From the NCBI GenBank assembly GCA_023213315.1, contig JAKCPI010010877.1, positions 1 through 64,000 of the forward strand: a stretch of 64,000 nucleotides of DNA, given 5' to 3'. Both the position numbers and the translations under genes were made by a program. Below are positions 1-11,544 of the stretch, in pieces (the first letter of the stretch is position 1; each line of letters begins with the position of its first letter). The notes beneath the pieces were generated by a model. The model had not been told where the DNA came from, searched no databases, and saw nothing but the letters and a program-made list of their open reading frames with translations. This DNA comes from Euborellia annulipes (taxonomy: Eukaryota; Arthropoda; Insecta; Dermaptera; Anisolabididae).

Positions 1-49
1 TTTCTTAATCAATTTTTCAGTCAACTCGTTTCAGGCTTATAAAAAAGAC

Positions 50-470
50 ATCACCCCCTCAGGGGGTGCCTAACTTAAATATAAAATTTCAACCTCGTAG
101 CTCATTTATACCCATATTTAGTCGTTCCTTGCGGAAGAAGGAATCCTTATTTCTATACATTTATGTAGGCATAAGGATTCCTTGTTCCTCAAGTAATGAC
201 TATGAATACGGATTCTTGAGATATTTTGTTCAGACAGACAGACCATGTCGCGAAAACCACTTTTTTGGATTCAGGGGACCTCAAAACGTGTATATCCATC
301 AAAATCTCGACATCGAATTTTTTGACATGAATCCAATACTTTCTCTCTCTATATGTATATATTAACTATATATATAGAGGTAAGAGAAAGTAATTATACG
401 TCATACGTAGGCTTATAAAATAATGTTTAAAAATCTGGTGTCTATTGTTGTCAAACCAGATTTTTATTTA
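50..470 (-). repeat. FAM-A fragment, minus orientation
   Basis: The stretch carries the FAM-A signature in reverse: CTAACTTAAATATAAAATTTC, then GACAGACCATGTCGCGAAAA, GACATGAATCCAATACTTTC and a terminal GGTAAGAGAAAGT. A short inverted pair AAATCTGGTGT / AAACCAGATTT follows near 430-470. The apparent 99-residue open frame here is just the translated repeat and recurs in other copies with stops. Confidence 0.75.
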
Positions 471-1084
471 GTTTCTGCCAATATTAAAAAAAAAAAAGAT
501 GTAAAACAGAAAAATATTTATATTTTGTTATTTTTCTCCTTTCTTTCTTATGAAGTACAGTGGCCGCCAAAGTGCCTGATCTGTTCGAAAATGGAGCTTT
601 GAACTTACCTGGTAGACGACCAAAATGCTTAGCTTTCAGCAGTGTTATCTTAAAAGTAGCTTTTCCCCTTCAGTTGCATTAAAAAAAGATTATTTATTTA
701 TTTATTTATTAACTATTAACATATATAGAGGTAAGAGAAAGTAAAAATAACACTCTCTTTATTAAAAAAGATTTAGATATATATTATATATAATGGCGGA
801 GTGTCCGTCTGTCTGTCTTTCTTGGTCCATTGAGAGTACCATCCTAGATCTCTCTAAGGAAAAAAAAAATAAAAATTTAATTATATAAACAATTTTTATT
901 ATTTTTCAGCATACCAATACCGATATTTTGCCCCCTGACAGACCAGATTGCTTTATAGGTAAGAGAAAGTAAAAAGTTGATCCAATCTAAAGAAATTAGT
1001 GAGCAATTAATTTCAAAATCAATTCATGAATTGGTCATAGGAAAACAAAAAAAAAAATTTGAAAATTTTAGTTTTATTTATTAT
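471..1084. other. AT-rich spacer, no gene seen
   Basis: Poly-A/poly-T tracts, a second GGTAAGAGAAAGT end near 730-742, another near 960-972, and a GTCCGTCTGTCTGTC run near 800. I see no coding signal or RNA gene. Confidence 0.5.
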
Positions 1085-1390
1085 CTATAGAGAACATGGA
1101 ACAAGCATTTCAAAAAAACAAAGCAAATGTTCAATGATTATAACGATTCTTTGTCCTTGAGAAATTCGGCACAGGATGATAGTTATTGTTTGTTCTCAAA
1201 GGACCGGAGCAGAGCAGACACATATGCCTGACTAAGGGCCTTCCCTCCCTCCCCCCTCGTCTTCTTTGTCAACAAGGGTCCACGGGCTTTTTAAAGTTTT
1301 CTCAAAAGCCATTGACAGAGGAACACAGCAATATATTATATAAATTGGATTAACCGGAACCAAAAATAACAACGTCACGAAGCATAAGAA
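1085..1390. promoter_or_regulatory. Candidate conserved non-coding island
   Basis: A block of mixed base composition that I do not find elsewhere in the window. It contains a TGTTTGTTC forkhead-like site, GGGCCTTCCC, and CCATTGACAG (Sox-like plus Meis/TGIF-like TGACAG). No frame is open for a useful length. Regulatory function is inferred from composition and motifs only. Confidence 0.3.
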
Positions 1391-1404
1391 AGGTTAACTT
1401 ATAC

Positions 1405-1720
1405 AAAAGTATCTGGTGTGACTGATCGCACAGTTTGACACACCAGATTTTTCGTGTCGATATATATATTTAGTATCCGACAGTACGGTTGAAAAAATTA
1501 AAAATATTTGTATTTTATTGTAATTTCTCTCTTTATGGAAGTACAAGAGTAAAATGTGCTTCAAGCAATTTCAAGGACAAAATGAGAATATGCATTTTGA
1601 AAAGAATAAACAAAATAAATTGATTTTTTGAATTTTAATCAAAATCGTTAAAGCAAATTTTGAGTAAATTGAAAAAAACTGAAAAAGATACATTAGTAAA
1701 GTACTAGGACCCTCCCCGCG
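1405..1720 (-). repeat. FAM-A copy, minus, 3' half
   Basis: Begins with the ATCTGGTGTGACTGATCGCA hairpin arm and its partner CACACCAGATTTTT. It continues through the conserved GTACAAGAGTAAAATGTGCT and ACATTAGTAAAGTACTAGG blocks, where it breaks off. Confidence 0.75.
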
Positions 1721-3124
1721 GGCTGTGATTTTATAAAATTTAGTATTACTCTTAAATAAAATATTTCAAAATATATCTACGAGTATTATATTTATCTAAG
1801 TGTCAATCTTATTAAATTATCATTTGACACAATATAAACAGAAATTTTAATAACATTAGTAATGTATAATGTGATCATTCACGATACAAATAATGATTCT
1901 AATAACAAAAAAATGCTTAGTGATTAAAAAAATATGGTGTGGAAAGCACAGCACCCATCTCTCTCTTTTGTTTTTTGTTCTGTGCTTCTTACAACAGATT
2001 TTTTTTGAAAATTCATTAGATTTATTTATCTTGAAAATCGGAAAAAAAAACTGAAAACTGCAAAGAATACATAACAAATATTTCCTCATACATATTTTCC
2101 TTTTGGAGAAATCGTAACTTTAAAAACAAAAAAGTTGCAGAAATTTCGAGATGGAAATAATTTTCCTGTAATCCTATGCAATTTGTTTCGAAATTACTGA
2201 AAATTACATTAAAAAAATGGTAAAAGACAGGTGGACATTGGCAAATTATATAATAATATCAATCAACGCCAATTAGTGCTAAAAAATTGGGATCGGTGGC
2301 CCAAGACTGTTGAACGTATTTTATTTAAAAGGCCAATTTATATGCTATCAAAAGTTAATGTTTCTAAATAATACAGAAAGGAATTTTTTTTCTATGCTCA
2401 AGACTATTGTACTATCTTCACCACATTCTTCAACTTAATTATTACTTTTTATTTTAAAAAGCCCATCAGTTATTGATCACTCTATTTTATTTTTCTCTTG
2501 TTTAACTAAAAATAGTTGCACTGCAATTTGAAAGGATTTCCATGTTGTACTCAAACTGCATTCCCACCCACCCCCGAAAAGTTTCTCATTCTTTTTTTTC
2601 TAAAAACCCAAAGTGCTTGTCTTGCTTTTAGAGGTCGGCATTACTTTGAACAGGTATAAAGGGGTTGATCGGCTTACAAAATGATACATTTCATTTTAAG
2701 GGGTTACTTACTTCAAGATTTTTTATCCATTTATATCCCGCTTTTGATTCTTTTGTTTCAAAAGTTTTATATTGCAAATGGTATAAAAGCATGAATATTT
2801 CTATAGATGAAAAGACCCGTTCAATCCATATTAACATCACTACAATACGTCATACTAAACAGGGCTAATAATAAAAAGCTTTAATTGTATCCATTTGAAA
2901 TTTATTATAATTGAGAGTATTTCCATGTTATAAACTTGGAAATATAAAAGTACAGGTGGGGGTGGGGTCTTAATCTCCCCTCCCCTTTTTTGGTTATTTT
3001 ATTAGCTAGAGTCATCCAGTTTGTCACGACCGAAAAACTCTATACAAAAAGAATGCTTAAAAAATTACCTTTCATTTCTCTATACAATTGTGTATATTAT
3101 AATAAAAAAAAAGCAGCGGTTTAT
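1721..3124. other. AT-rich spacer with a FAM-D fragment
   Basis: About 2095-2210 matches FAM-D (GAGAAATCGTAACTTTAAAA, then AATAATTTTCCTGTAATCC). The rest is AT-rich with short C-rich tracts near 2570 and 2960. Open frames such as 1856-2089 and 2665-2868 have no recognisable domain. Confidence 0.5.
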
Positions 3125-3445
3125 ATACAGGGTGTCCGGTAACTTTTGTGGCGGACCCTCGCCTTTCTTAATTAAAAAAAAATTTATATTGCTATATTCC
3201 AATCCAGTGCCTGCTTGAGGATTTGAAATAGATCAATGCAAAGAATACATAAATATTTCTCTATATATTTACTATGGGAGAAATCGTAACTTAGGAATTA
3301 ATAACTCAAAAAGTTTCGGGAGGAAAATAATTTTCCTGTTATCCCAAGAAGGTCCTCTTTAAGCATATAAAATTTGGTTTTTAAATTCAATCGGGAAGTT
3401 GGCCAAATAAAGAGTGACAGATAGACGGACATTAGCGTTTTATAT
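3125..3445 (+). repeat. FAM-D copy joined to a GGTGTCCGGTAA end
   Basis: Runs from GGCGGACCCTCGCC through ATTCCAATCCAGTGCCTGCT, the GGAGAAATCGTAACTT block and GCATATAAAATTTGG to GACAGATAGACGGACATTAG. At the left junction lies AGGGTGTCCGGTAAC, the same terminus as the long-TIR element at 32031-32646. A relic of that element abuts, or was deleted into, FAM-D here. Confidence 0.7.
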
Positions 3446-4049
3446 ATATAGATATGTTTATGATGACGGCACTAATGCTCTCAAAATGGTTCTAATCAGG
3501 GCAGAAACATCAGCAGTGAAGGAAAAATACTATTACCTGCTCTCTTTTTTTTTCTCATTCTACCTTCAATCCTATAAATCTTCAAATCTAAATATACTTA
3601 AAAAAATATTATAGTTATGGCATGCCCTGTGCTATACAAAATAGTTTTTTGTGTAAAAGATTAAATATTCTAGTTCTCATCAACGATAATGTATTTATTA
3701 TAGGGCTAGTATCAAAAAAAAATATTTTTTTTTCACAATAAGATGTTTATTTAAAATAGAGAAATCTTACAGATGTGTATGAACTTTTATATATAAAAAA
3801 AAAAAATGGTTTAAGAAACAAAAATATAAACATAAAATACATTTGTTTAAAGATTTATCAAAAAGGTTATTCGCCTTCAAGTCGTTAGTTTTCTAATCTT
3901 AAAAGAATTCATTTAAATATATTTGAAATTTTATTGATAGTTCTTTTTTTTTTCAATAAAAAGCTTTATCAAAATTTTAAGTTTTTATTTAAGATGTTCC
4001 CGTGGGAAAGAAAATATATCTTTAGGAAAGGAGGGGCGTTTACTAATTA
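3446..4049. other. AT-rich spacer, nothing recognised
   Basis: Low-complexity A/T tracts and a small frame at 3414-3614 that starts inside FAM-D. No gene, RNA or repeat identified. Confidence 0.4.
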
Positions 4050-4500
4050 TATATAACTTATTCGCTAATGTCCTGCTCTAACCCCGCAATTTCAAAACCA
4101 AATTTTATATGCTTAAAGAGGACCTTCCAGGGATTACAGGAAAATTATTTTCATCCCGAAATTCCTATAACTTTTTGAGTTATTAAATGCGGAAGTTACG
4201 ATTTCTCCCATAAAAAAATGGATGAAAATTTCTATATTCTTTGCAATATTAGTAAATATTAAAGAAAAGGTCCCTAATATAAAAATATTTGTACCTTATC
4301 TATATAATTCGCTAATGTCTTTCTGTCTGTCTGTCACGCTCTATTTAGACAACTTTCCTCTGGAATCTCGAAACCAAATTTTATATGCTTAAAGAGGACC
4401 TTCCAGGGATTACAGGAAAATTATTTTCCCTCCCGAAATTCCTATAACTTTTTGTGTTATTAATTCCTAAAGTTACGATTTTTCCTCTAGGAAATGTATA
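4050..4500 (-). repeat. Two FAM-D copies in tandem, minus
   Basis: The sequence ATGCTTAAAGAGGACCTTCC, followed by GGGATTACAGGAAAATTATT and the CGAAATTCCTATAACTTTTT block, occurs twice, near 4108-4210 and 4380-4480. The second is preceded by ATTCGCTAATGTCTTTCTGT and GTCTGTCACGCTCTATTT. This is a local duplication or two insertions at one site. Confidence 0.75.
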
Positions 4501-4599
4501 AAGTTCTATATTTAATAATATATTAAGGTGAATTTAAACAAAATTTTATTAAAATACATTTATGGCGACATTCAGTAATCATAGTCTGAGGTCTGCCTA

Positions 4600-4860
4600 A
4601 CGCAGACTAGTAATAAATAAATACCTTAAATTTTGCCTTTTGCAAGCTTCAAAGAAAGAGCCAACCAGTCAGTCATTCATCGTTCAGTGATCCGCTAAAA
4701 CACACCACTAATTAATCCCAATCACTGAACAGCTGGATGATTTATTGAAATGAAATTCACCTTGACAGTGTGTATGTGTGTTTGTTGGAGAGGCTCTAAG
4801 TCTTCTGACACATACAGTACGTATTACATCCTCGTAATTAATTATTAAACTTGTTAGTCA
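4600..4860. promoter_or_regulatory. Candidate enhancer-like island (homeodomain and E-box)
   Basis: Unique sequence with a CACTAATTAATCCC homeodomain-type site next to the E-box CAGCTG (4730-4735). It also holds ACCTTGACAG (Meis-like) and TCGTAATTAATTATTAAAC. No coding frame. The motif density and lack of repeat copies suggest a regulatory element; this is inference. Confidence 0.33.
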
Positions 4861-4961
4861 TTTGATTTGTTATCATTTTGTTAAAGAAAATATTATTATT
4901 CAAATACAAGAATAAAATTTCATTTTTAGCCCCTAAATTGCAATAATAATTTTTAAGTAAA

Positions 4962-5032
4962 AAAAAATATGGTGTGGCTGATCGCACAGCACACAACTTT
5001 CTCTCACCTTTGCTTGTCACACCAGATTTTTT
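4962..5032 (-). repeat. Solo FAM-A terminal hairpin
   Basis: An AT-loop hairpin: TATGGTGTGGCTGATCGCAC AGCACACAAC on one side, TTGTCACACCAGATTTTTTG on the other. It is the 3' terminal hairpin of FAM-A without the body. Confidence 0.7.
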
Positions 5033-5185
5033 GTGTCGTCATATATTCGTAGAGTACGATACAGAAGTATTAAGAATATAAAATTTATAAACAAATGAAA
5101 ATATTTTGTATATTTTTTGTTACTATATCTTTTCTGAAGTATATGAGCACAGAGCGGATTTAGGCCTACATGTTATTGCATTTTT

Positions 5186-5893
5186 ACTTTCTCTTACCTA
5201 TGTATATATGTAATATATATATAGAGAGAGAAAGTATTGGATTCATGTCAAAAATTCGATGTCGAGATTTTGATGGATCTTCACGTTTTGAGGTCCCCTG
5301 AATCCAAAAAAGTGGTTTTCGCGACATGGTCTGTCTGTGGGTGGGTGGGTGGGTGGGTGTGTGGGTGGGTGGGTGTGTGGGTGGGTGGGTGGGTGGGTGT
5401 GTGTTCAATTTTAAGGATGAAGGAATTGAGCTACGAGGTTGAAATTTTATATTTAAGTTAAACACCCCCGGGACCGGAAAATAAGCTTTTAATCAAAATC
5501 GGCCAAAGAGTACTAGTACTTTACTGATGTACTTTTTCAGTTTTTTTCGATTTTCTCAAAATTTGCTCCAACGATTTTTTTTAAAATTCAAAAATCAATT
5601 ATTTTTTAGATGCTCTTTAAAATGTATATTCTCATTTTGCGATTGAAATCTTCTGAAGACCACTTTACTCTTGTGTTTCATAGGAAAGATAGGAAAAATG
5701 GTTGCCATGGTAACAAAATATAAATATTTTCCCATACTTTTAAATTTTACATCTGAATTCAAATGTACCGTACTGTCGGGAACTAAATATATTTCTGACA
5801 CGAAAAATCTGGTGTGACAAGCACAGTACACAACTTTCGATTACCGAAGGTAAGAGAAAGTTGTGTGCTGTGCGCCAGTCACACCAGATTTTT
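5186..5893 (+). mobile_element. FAM-A, near full-length copy with GGGT microsatellite
   Basis: Complete structure: ACTTTCTCTTACC with a TATATA loop, the TTGGATTCATGTC block, the GTCTGTCTGTGGG position expanded into (GGGT)n/(GTGG)n at about 5336-5403, the AGTACTAGTACTTTACTGAT block, GGTTGCCATGGTAACAAAAT, and the terminal CTGGTGTG...CACACCAG hairpin. The hairpin loop contains GGTAAGAGAAAGT, the complement of the 5' end. No transposase frame, so it is non-autonomous. The histidine-proline-rich open frames here are translations of the microsatellite. Confidence 0.8.
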
Positions 5894-6838
5894 GGTTTTT
5901 GGTTTGTTATTGCATGAAAGGTTACATTTTTATTGCACGAATTCAGTTTTGTTCTATATAAGCTTATATATATATTTTTTTAATTACGATTAATTTTAAT
6001 TACAATATATTAATATTAAAATAAAGGATGACAAACATAAAAAAAATTTAAATATTTTAAACAAATACTTTGTATTCTAAATATTATTAATTTGTTAAGC
6101 ATATTATTTAATACTTCTTTTCTCTTTTCCCCGACAGACGACCATTTTTTTTTAATAAATTTTCCCTGCTTGACTCAAATTAGTCTATTTTTTTTACTAA
6201 ATCCATTTCATTCGAACTTTTAGTAAATTTTCCTCACTTTTGGCCAGGTTTTCGGTTCATATTAGTAAAATTCGGATATTTCTCAGATCCGGTCTGTCCC
6301 GACGTCTGGTAACCCTAGTTCTAGATTGCTAAATTTATTTACTCTCATTTATGAAACTACCCTATTAACTCTACCCACTGGTAGAGTTTCTGCGCCTTAT
6401 GCTATGGTAGATGTTTAAAGTTCCCATTCTGTCTCATACAAGAAATGGCAACCAATCAAATGAAATAAAGTCATGTCTATATGACCTCTGATGCCGAAAA
6501 AAGCTTTAAAAAAAATAAAAAAATTTAAAAAAAAAACCTCCATCCTTTCCATTTATATTTAAAATGCCTAAAATTGCTCATCGTAAAAGTGTAAATTTAA
6601 GGATATGGATCACTCCTAGAGATTTTTACTACTAATGTCAAATCTTTGCATGAAGATCGAAACCAAAATTATGATTTATATATGGAACTGTTAATTATTG
6701 TAAATTACAATAAATACTTCATCTCAGAATCGATTTAATTAGATAAATTCTTACATTTTTTAAGTCATTTTATTAATAAAATTATCAATTTTTTGAATTT
6801 GCACGAAATAAAATTTTTACTGCATGAAAGGATAGTTT
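5894..6838. other. AT-rich spacer, nothing recognised
   Basis: Includes GTCTGTCCCGACGTCTGGTA near 6293 and scattered poly-A. No gene, tRNA-like fold or catalogued repeat was recognised. Confidence 0.4.
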
Positions 6839-7400
6839 TTAATGCATGAAACAGATTTTTATTGTACGAAAATCCGCGCTCTCTGTACATGAGTAAAGTG
6901 TGCTTCTAAAGATTTCAATGGCAAAATGAATATACATTTTAAAGAGAATGTAAAAAATAATTGATTTATGATTTTTAATCAAAATCCTTGCCAGCAATTT
7001 TTGAGAAAATCGAAAAACTAAAAAAGTACTGGTACATAAGTAAAGTACTAGCTTACAAAAACTTATTTTCAAGCTTTAATAAAATATAAAATTGTTGATG
7101 TGTATCAGGATGAAGAAAGAAAAGCAGTTGGTATTTATTTCATTTATTTAATACCCATTAGGCTGACGTTTCGGTCTCGGTCGAGACCATCTTCAGAGCT
7201 ACAACATAGCAAGGATGAGGATAAATTGATACACATCAACAAATTTTATCCAGCTATAAATTATACTTTTCTCTACAAAATATAAAATTTCAATCTCATA
7301 GTTTAAATCCTTCATGCTTTCAATTGAATACAAACAGACAGACCATTTTTTGGACTCAAAACGTGTATTTCCATCATAAATCTCGACTATTAATTAAATG
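6839..7400 (-). repeat. FAM-A copy, minus, interrupted by a fold-back segment
   Basis: 6885-7060 carries the AGTAAAGTGTGCTTC to GTACATAAGTAAAGTACTAG part of FAM-A. The match resumes at about 7265 (TATAAAATTTCAATCTC) and runs to about 7390. The intervening 7080-7250 is bounded by TTGATGTGTATCA and TGATACACATCAA, an inverted pair, and contains the ACGTTTCGG motif, so a fold-back element has inserted into FAM-A. Confidence 0.65.
7093..7242 (-). repeat. Small fold-back with hammerhead-like core
   Basis: Terminal inverted pair GATGTGTATCA / TGATACACATC. Inside, on the minus strand at 7165-7196, CTGAAGATG is followed by a perfect stem GGTCTC / GAGACC and then GAAACGTC. This CTGANGA - stem - GAAACGT arrangement recurs across the window; see the findings for its relation to hammerhead ribozymes. 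Confidence 0.6.
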
Positions 7401-8007
7401 AAGATTCTGGGACGGAGGTTTCTTCAAATTTAAAACTTGAACAAAGCCGCAGTGGCACCGTCTCTACTGTTTGTCGGTAGGTTTTATATTGAAATAAATT
7501 TTAAAATTTTTTTCAATTTTTTATTAATAGTGGAGACTGACTGGTTTGCAAACATCAGTTTCGATTTTTTCGACTTATTGACATGAATCCAATTTGTTCA
7601 TATAGAGATTATGCTAAATTAACATCATATTTATTTATATTCAAAAATTTCTTGAAAAATATCAAATTTCAAAGATAGATGCCTTCTGACTAATCGAACG
7701 CGGTTGACAGTTGCCGCAACATTTCTGACACATTAAAGCAACCCATTAAAAATATTCTTAGATGAATTCGTCTATTAATTAATGTTTTTCTTTCCTTTGC
7801 TCTCTCCCAAGTCCCCTTTTTTTTTTCATTCATCCATTATATCATTTGATGGTGATGAAACGGCCAAGCCCCTTAATATCTGTAATGCATTGTTCAAAAA
7901 AACAAAACAAAATTGAATTGATTGCTTTGTAATATTTTTATATTACAAGAGAAAGAATATTAAAAAAAAAAAAAAATTAAGTTGTCAAGAGGTTTTTTTT
8001 TTTTTTT
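7401..8007. other. AT-rich spacer
   Basis: A short balanced stretch near 7680-7760 (CGAACGCGGTTGACAGTTGC) is unique and has a TGACAG site. The remainder is AT-rich with a poly-A tract near 7960. No gene seen. Confidence 0.35.
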
Positions 8008-8149
8008 ACTTTCTCTTACCTCTATATATATGTTAATATATATAGAGAGAGAAAGTATTGGTTTCATGTCAAAAATTCGATGTCGAGATTTTGATGGATG
8101 TATACGTTTTGAGGCCCCCTGAATCCAAAAAAGTGGTTTTCGCGACATG

Positions 8150-8187
<38 letters not shown>

Positions 8188-8691
8188 GTGTGTGTCTGTG
8201 AACAAAATATCTCAAGAACGAAAAGAGCTAGGTGATTGAAATTTTATATTTAAGTTAGGCACCCCAATGGGACGTGACACGAAGCTTTTGAACAAAATCG
8301 GCCAAAGAGTACTAGTACTTTACTGATGCACTTTTTCAGTTTTTTTTCGATTTTCTCTAAATTTGCTCCAACGATTTTTTTTTAAATTCAAAAATCAATT
8401 ATTTTTTAGATTCTCAATAAAATGTATATTCTCATTTTGTGATTGAAATCTTCTGAAGACCACTTTACTCTTGAACTCCATAGGAAAGATAGGAGAAATG
8501 GTTGCCATGGTAACAAAATATAAATATTTTGCCATACTTATAAATTTTACATCTAGAAAATCGAATGAACCGTACTGTCGGAAACTAAATACATGTCGAC
8601 ACAAAAAATCTGGTGTGACAAGCACAGTACACAACTTTCGATTACCGAAGGTAAGAGAAAGTTGTGTGCTGTGCGCCAGTCACACCAGATT
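8008..8691 (+). mobile_element. FAM-A, near full-length copy with TGTC microsatellite
   Basis: Same order of blocks as the 5.2 kb copy, from ACTTTCTCTTACC to the CACACCAGAT end. Here the internal microsatellite at about 8151-8188 is (TGTC)n rather than (GGGT)n. The terminal hairpin loop again contains CTTTCGATTACCGAAGGTAA. The small frames 8395-8805 on both strands are shadows of the repeat. Confidence 0.8.
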
Positions 8692-8722
8692 GACAAAAAA
8701 AAAGAGGGGGAAAAAGGGAGGT

Positions 8723-11544
8723 ATTTAAGATATCGAATAAATTCTGTATTTAATGCAGATAACGAATCAATAAACACCAATTTTATATCATTTTTTAGTT
8801 TTTAGCAAATTTACGAAAATTCAAGCAAACATAGATGTGACTCTCTCTTATTAAATAGAGCAAACTAGTAATTGACATAAATGTGTAAGATTCAGGATTT
8901 AGTGCTGATTCTAATGCACTATTCACTATTTCTATATATTGAATAGTTTTTTTATTATTTTGAAAAGAAAAAAATTCATCTGTCAAAATTAATTAAAATC
9001 GATTTTTTATTATTTTTAGGACATTCCTTGGCCGAAAATGGATTGTTTTAGTTAGAATATTTTATATTTTAATTTATTCAATCGATATCAAGCCCTAAAT
9101 GTGTTTATTTAATTAAAAAACAATAAATTAGAAAATATTGGCGGGAGTTGACATTCCAAGTCGTGAGTGTCATCAACAAACCCTCATTTTATGTGGGCGT
9201 AGCTAAATAGAAAAATTCCTATGGCTTTATAATTGATTCAAGAGACCAGTTTTGCATTTTGCCTCAAATCCGTGAATAAATAAGAGAGATTTAGCGATTT
9301 TTTGAAAAGCGATCTCGCGCGAGACGAAAGGCTTAGACAAGAGTTACGCAAGTCTCCCTGGCTGGTCTCTGGGCGCCGATCGAATTGGAAAAAAAATTTG
9401 ATGCTCTTCCATTAGTTGAAATAATTGTCAAATTGATTGATTTCATCTGTTTATACTCAAATTTTATAAAATTTAATTCTAAAAATGGCTATAAAATCTT
9501 ATAATGTTGCTAAATTAAGGGATCTTAAAATTTTTACTTTCCCTTACCTCTATATACATGTACTTTTTCAGTTTTTTTCGATTTTCTCAAAATTAGCTCA
9601 AACGATTTTGATTAAAATTCAAAAATCATTTATTTTTTAGATGCTCTTTAAAATGTATATTTTCATTTTGCCCTCAGAATTGTTTGAAGCAGACTTTACT
9701 CTTGTACTTCATTGGAAAGATAGGAGAAATGGTTGCTATGGTAACAAAATTTAAATATTTTTCCATACTTATAAATTTTACATCTGGAAAATCGAATGTG
9801 CCGTACCGTCGGAAACTAGCTAGTAAAATAAAATTAACACGTCTCAAAAATTGAAAGCTGAATTTTACGTAAAAAGAGGGCATAAAATTTCACCCAAATC
9901 TGATATGATATGAAATGAAATTTTTTTTTTTTTAGAGCGAGTCCTTTGAGAAAAATTGGCTCTGCATGGACCCTGAACACATTCCTTGAGCGGGTATAAA
10001 CCTTTAGAGCGCTAATTTAACGAAACCATTGGAGCTAGAAAGCTAGAAATTTTATATACACGTAGGCAAAAATTCAGTGAATATAGATCAATGGTCCTTT
10101 TTACTCTCATCTGATTGGCTAATCGGATGGTGAGATATAATGAAAAAAATAAATGTTTAAATATTAAATTTTAGCTTCATCTAAGTAATCTCTAGGAAAT
10201 TCTAAACTCATTACAAAAAATCCGATGCAATTTGAAGAAGCGGTTTGCGAGTTAGAGACATTTGAAGATTCAAAGTTTTATTTCTTTTCTATTATTTTTT
10301 TCAACCTCTTAATTCGAACAAAGGAGGGGCGGAGTCTGCCTCCCCCTCCCCTCCTCTCTGTTTGTTGTTCTTGACCAGCCTTCCCCCTTTTCTAAGAAAA
10401 TAAAATAATAAATTAAAATTATATCTTCGGACAGATTAAAAATAATTTTAAAGACTCATAGAAAAAAAAATTTATCATGATGGTCATACAAATTTCTCTT
10501 AACTTTGGCTGTGCTTGTCACACCAGATTTTTTTTGATTTTTTTTTTAAACAAGGGACTCGCTCTAAAAAAAAAAATTTCATTTCATATCATATCAGAAT
10601 TGGATGAAATTTTATGTCCTCTTGTGACAATATTCTAGTCCTTGTTTTTATCAATTCAGCTTTCAATTTTTGAGGCTTGTTAATTTTATTTTACCAAATC
10701 GTTGTTTATACACAACCCACAACATGTATAAAAAAATTTCTAAGATCCCTTAATTTAGCAACATTATATTATTTTATAGCCATTTTTAAAATTAAATTTT
10801 ATAAAATTTGAGTATAAACAGATGAAATCAATCAATTTGACAATTATTTCAACTAATGGAAGAGCATCAAATTTTTTTTCCAATTCGATCGGCGCCCAGA
10901 GACCAGCCAGGGAGACTCGCGTAACTCTTGTCTAAGCCTTTCGTCTCGCGCGAGATCGCTTTTCAAAAAATCGCTAAATCTCTCTTATTCATTCACGGAT
11001 TTGAGGCAAAATGCAAAACTGGTCTCTTGAATCAATTATAAAGCCATAGGAATTTTTCTATTTAGCTACGCCCACATAAAATGAGGGTTTGTTGATGACA
11101 CTCACGACTTCTAACGTCAACTCCCGCCAATATTTTCTAATTTATTGTTTTTTAATTAAATAAACACATTTAGGGCTTGATATCGATTGAATAAATTAAA
11201 ATATAAAATATTCTAACTAAAACAATCCATTTTCGGCCAAGGAATGTCCTAAAAATAATAAAAAATCGATTTTAATTAATTTTGACAGATGAATTTTTTT
11301 CTTTTCAAAATAATAAAAAAACTATTCAATATATCGAAATAGTGAATAGTGCATTAGAATCAGCACTAAATCCTGAATCTTACACATTTATGTCAATTAC
11401 TAGTTTGCTCTATTTAATAAGAGAATGTGACATCTATGTTTGCTTGAATTTTCGTAAATTTGCTAAAAACTAAAAAAGTTATAAAATTGGTGTTTATTGA
11501 TTCGTTATCTGAATTAAATACAGAATTTATTCGATATCTTAAAT
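8723..11544. repeat. Large inverted repeat (fold-back) built on FAM-B
   Basis: 8723-9528 is nearly the reverse complement of 10741-11544, from ATTTAAGATATCGAATAAAT at the outer edges to TTAAGGGATCTTA inside. The inner arms continue at 9824-9955 and 10545-10693 (TTTAGAGCGAGTCC / GGGACTCGCTCTAAA). Both arms encode the same 63-residue open frame, which is evidence of recent duplication or arm conversion, not of a gene. The core (about 9956-10544) is a FAM-C segment. The left arm alone is interrupted by a FAM-A piece. Arms of roughly 0.95 kb could form a long hairpin. Confidence 0.85.
9535..9823 (+). repeat. FAM-A fragment inserted in the left arm
   Basis: Begins ACTTTCCCTTACC, jumps to the TACTTTTTCAGTTTTTTTCG block and ends at CCGTACCGTCGGAAACTAG. 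The right arm lacks it, so this insertion (or a loss from the right arm) post-dates arm formation. Confidence 0.7.

Noticed and set aside
5184..5465. Open frame encoding a long histidine-proline-threonine repeat, also at 52293-52574
   Set aside because: It is the translation of the (GGGT)n microsatellite inside FAM-A; the rest of the frame is the repeat body and is not preserved in other copies.
7165..7196. A confirmed hammerhead ribozyme call
   Set aside because: The core words fit, but an extra base before helix II and the lack of an intramolecular helix III prevent a firm call without folding or an assay; kept as a finding.
8795..8986. 63-residue frame conserved at 11282-11473
   Set aside because: The two are the arms of one inverted repeat, so similarity comes from arm duplication. 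Other FAM-B copies do not keep the frame.
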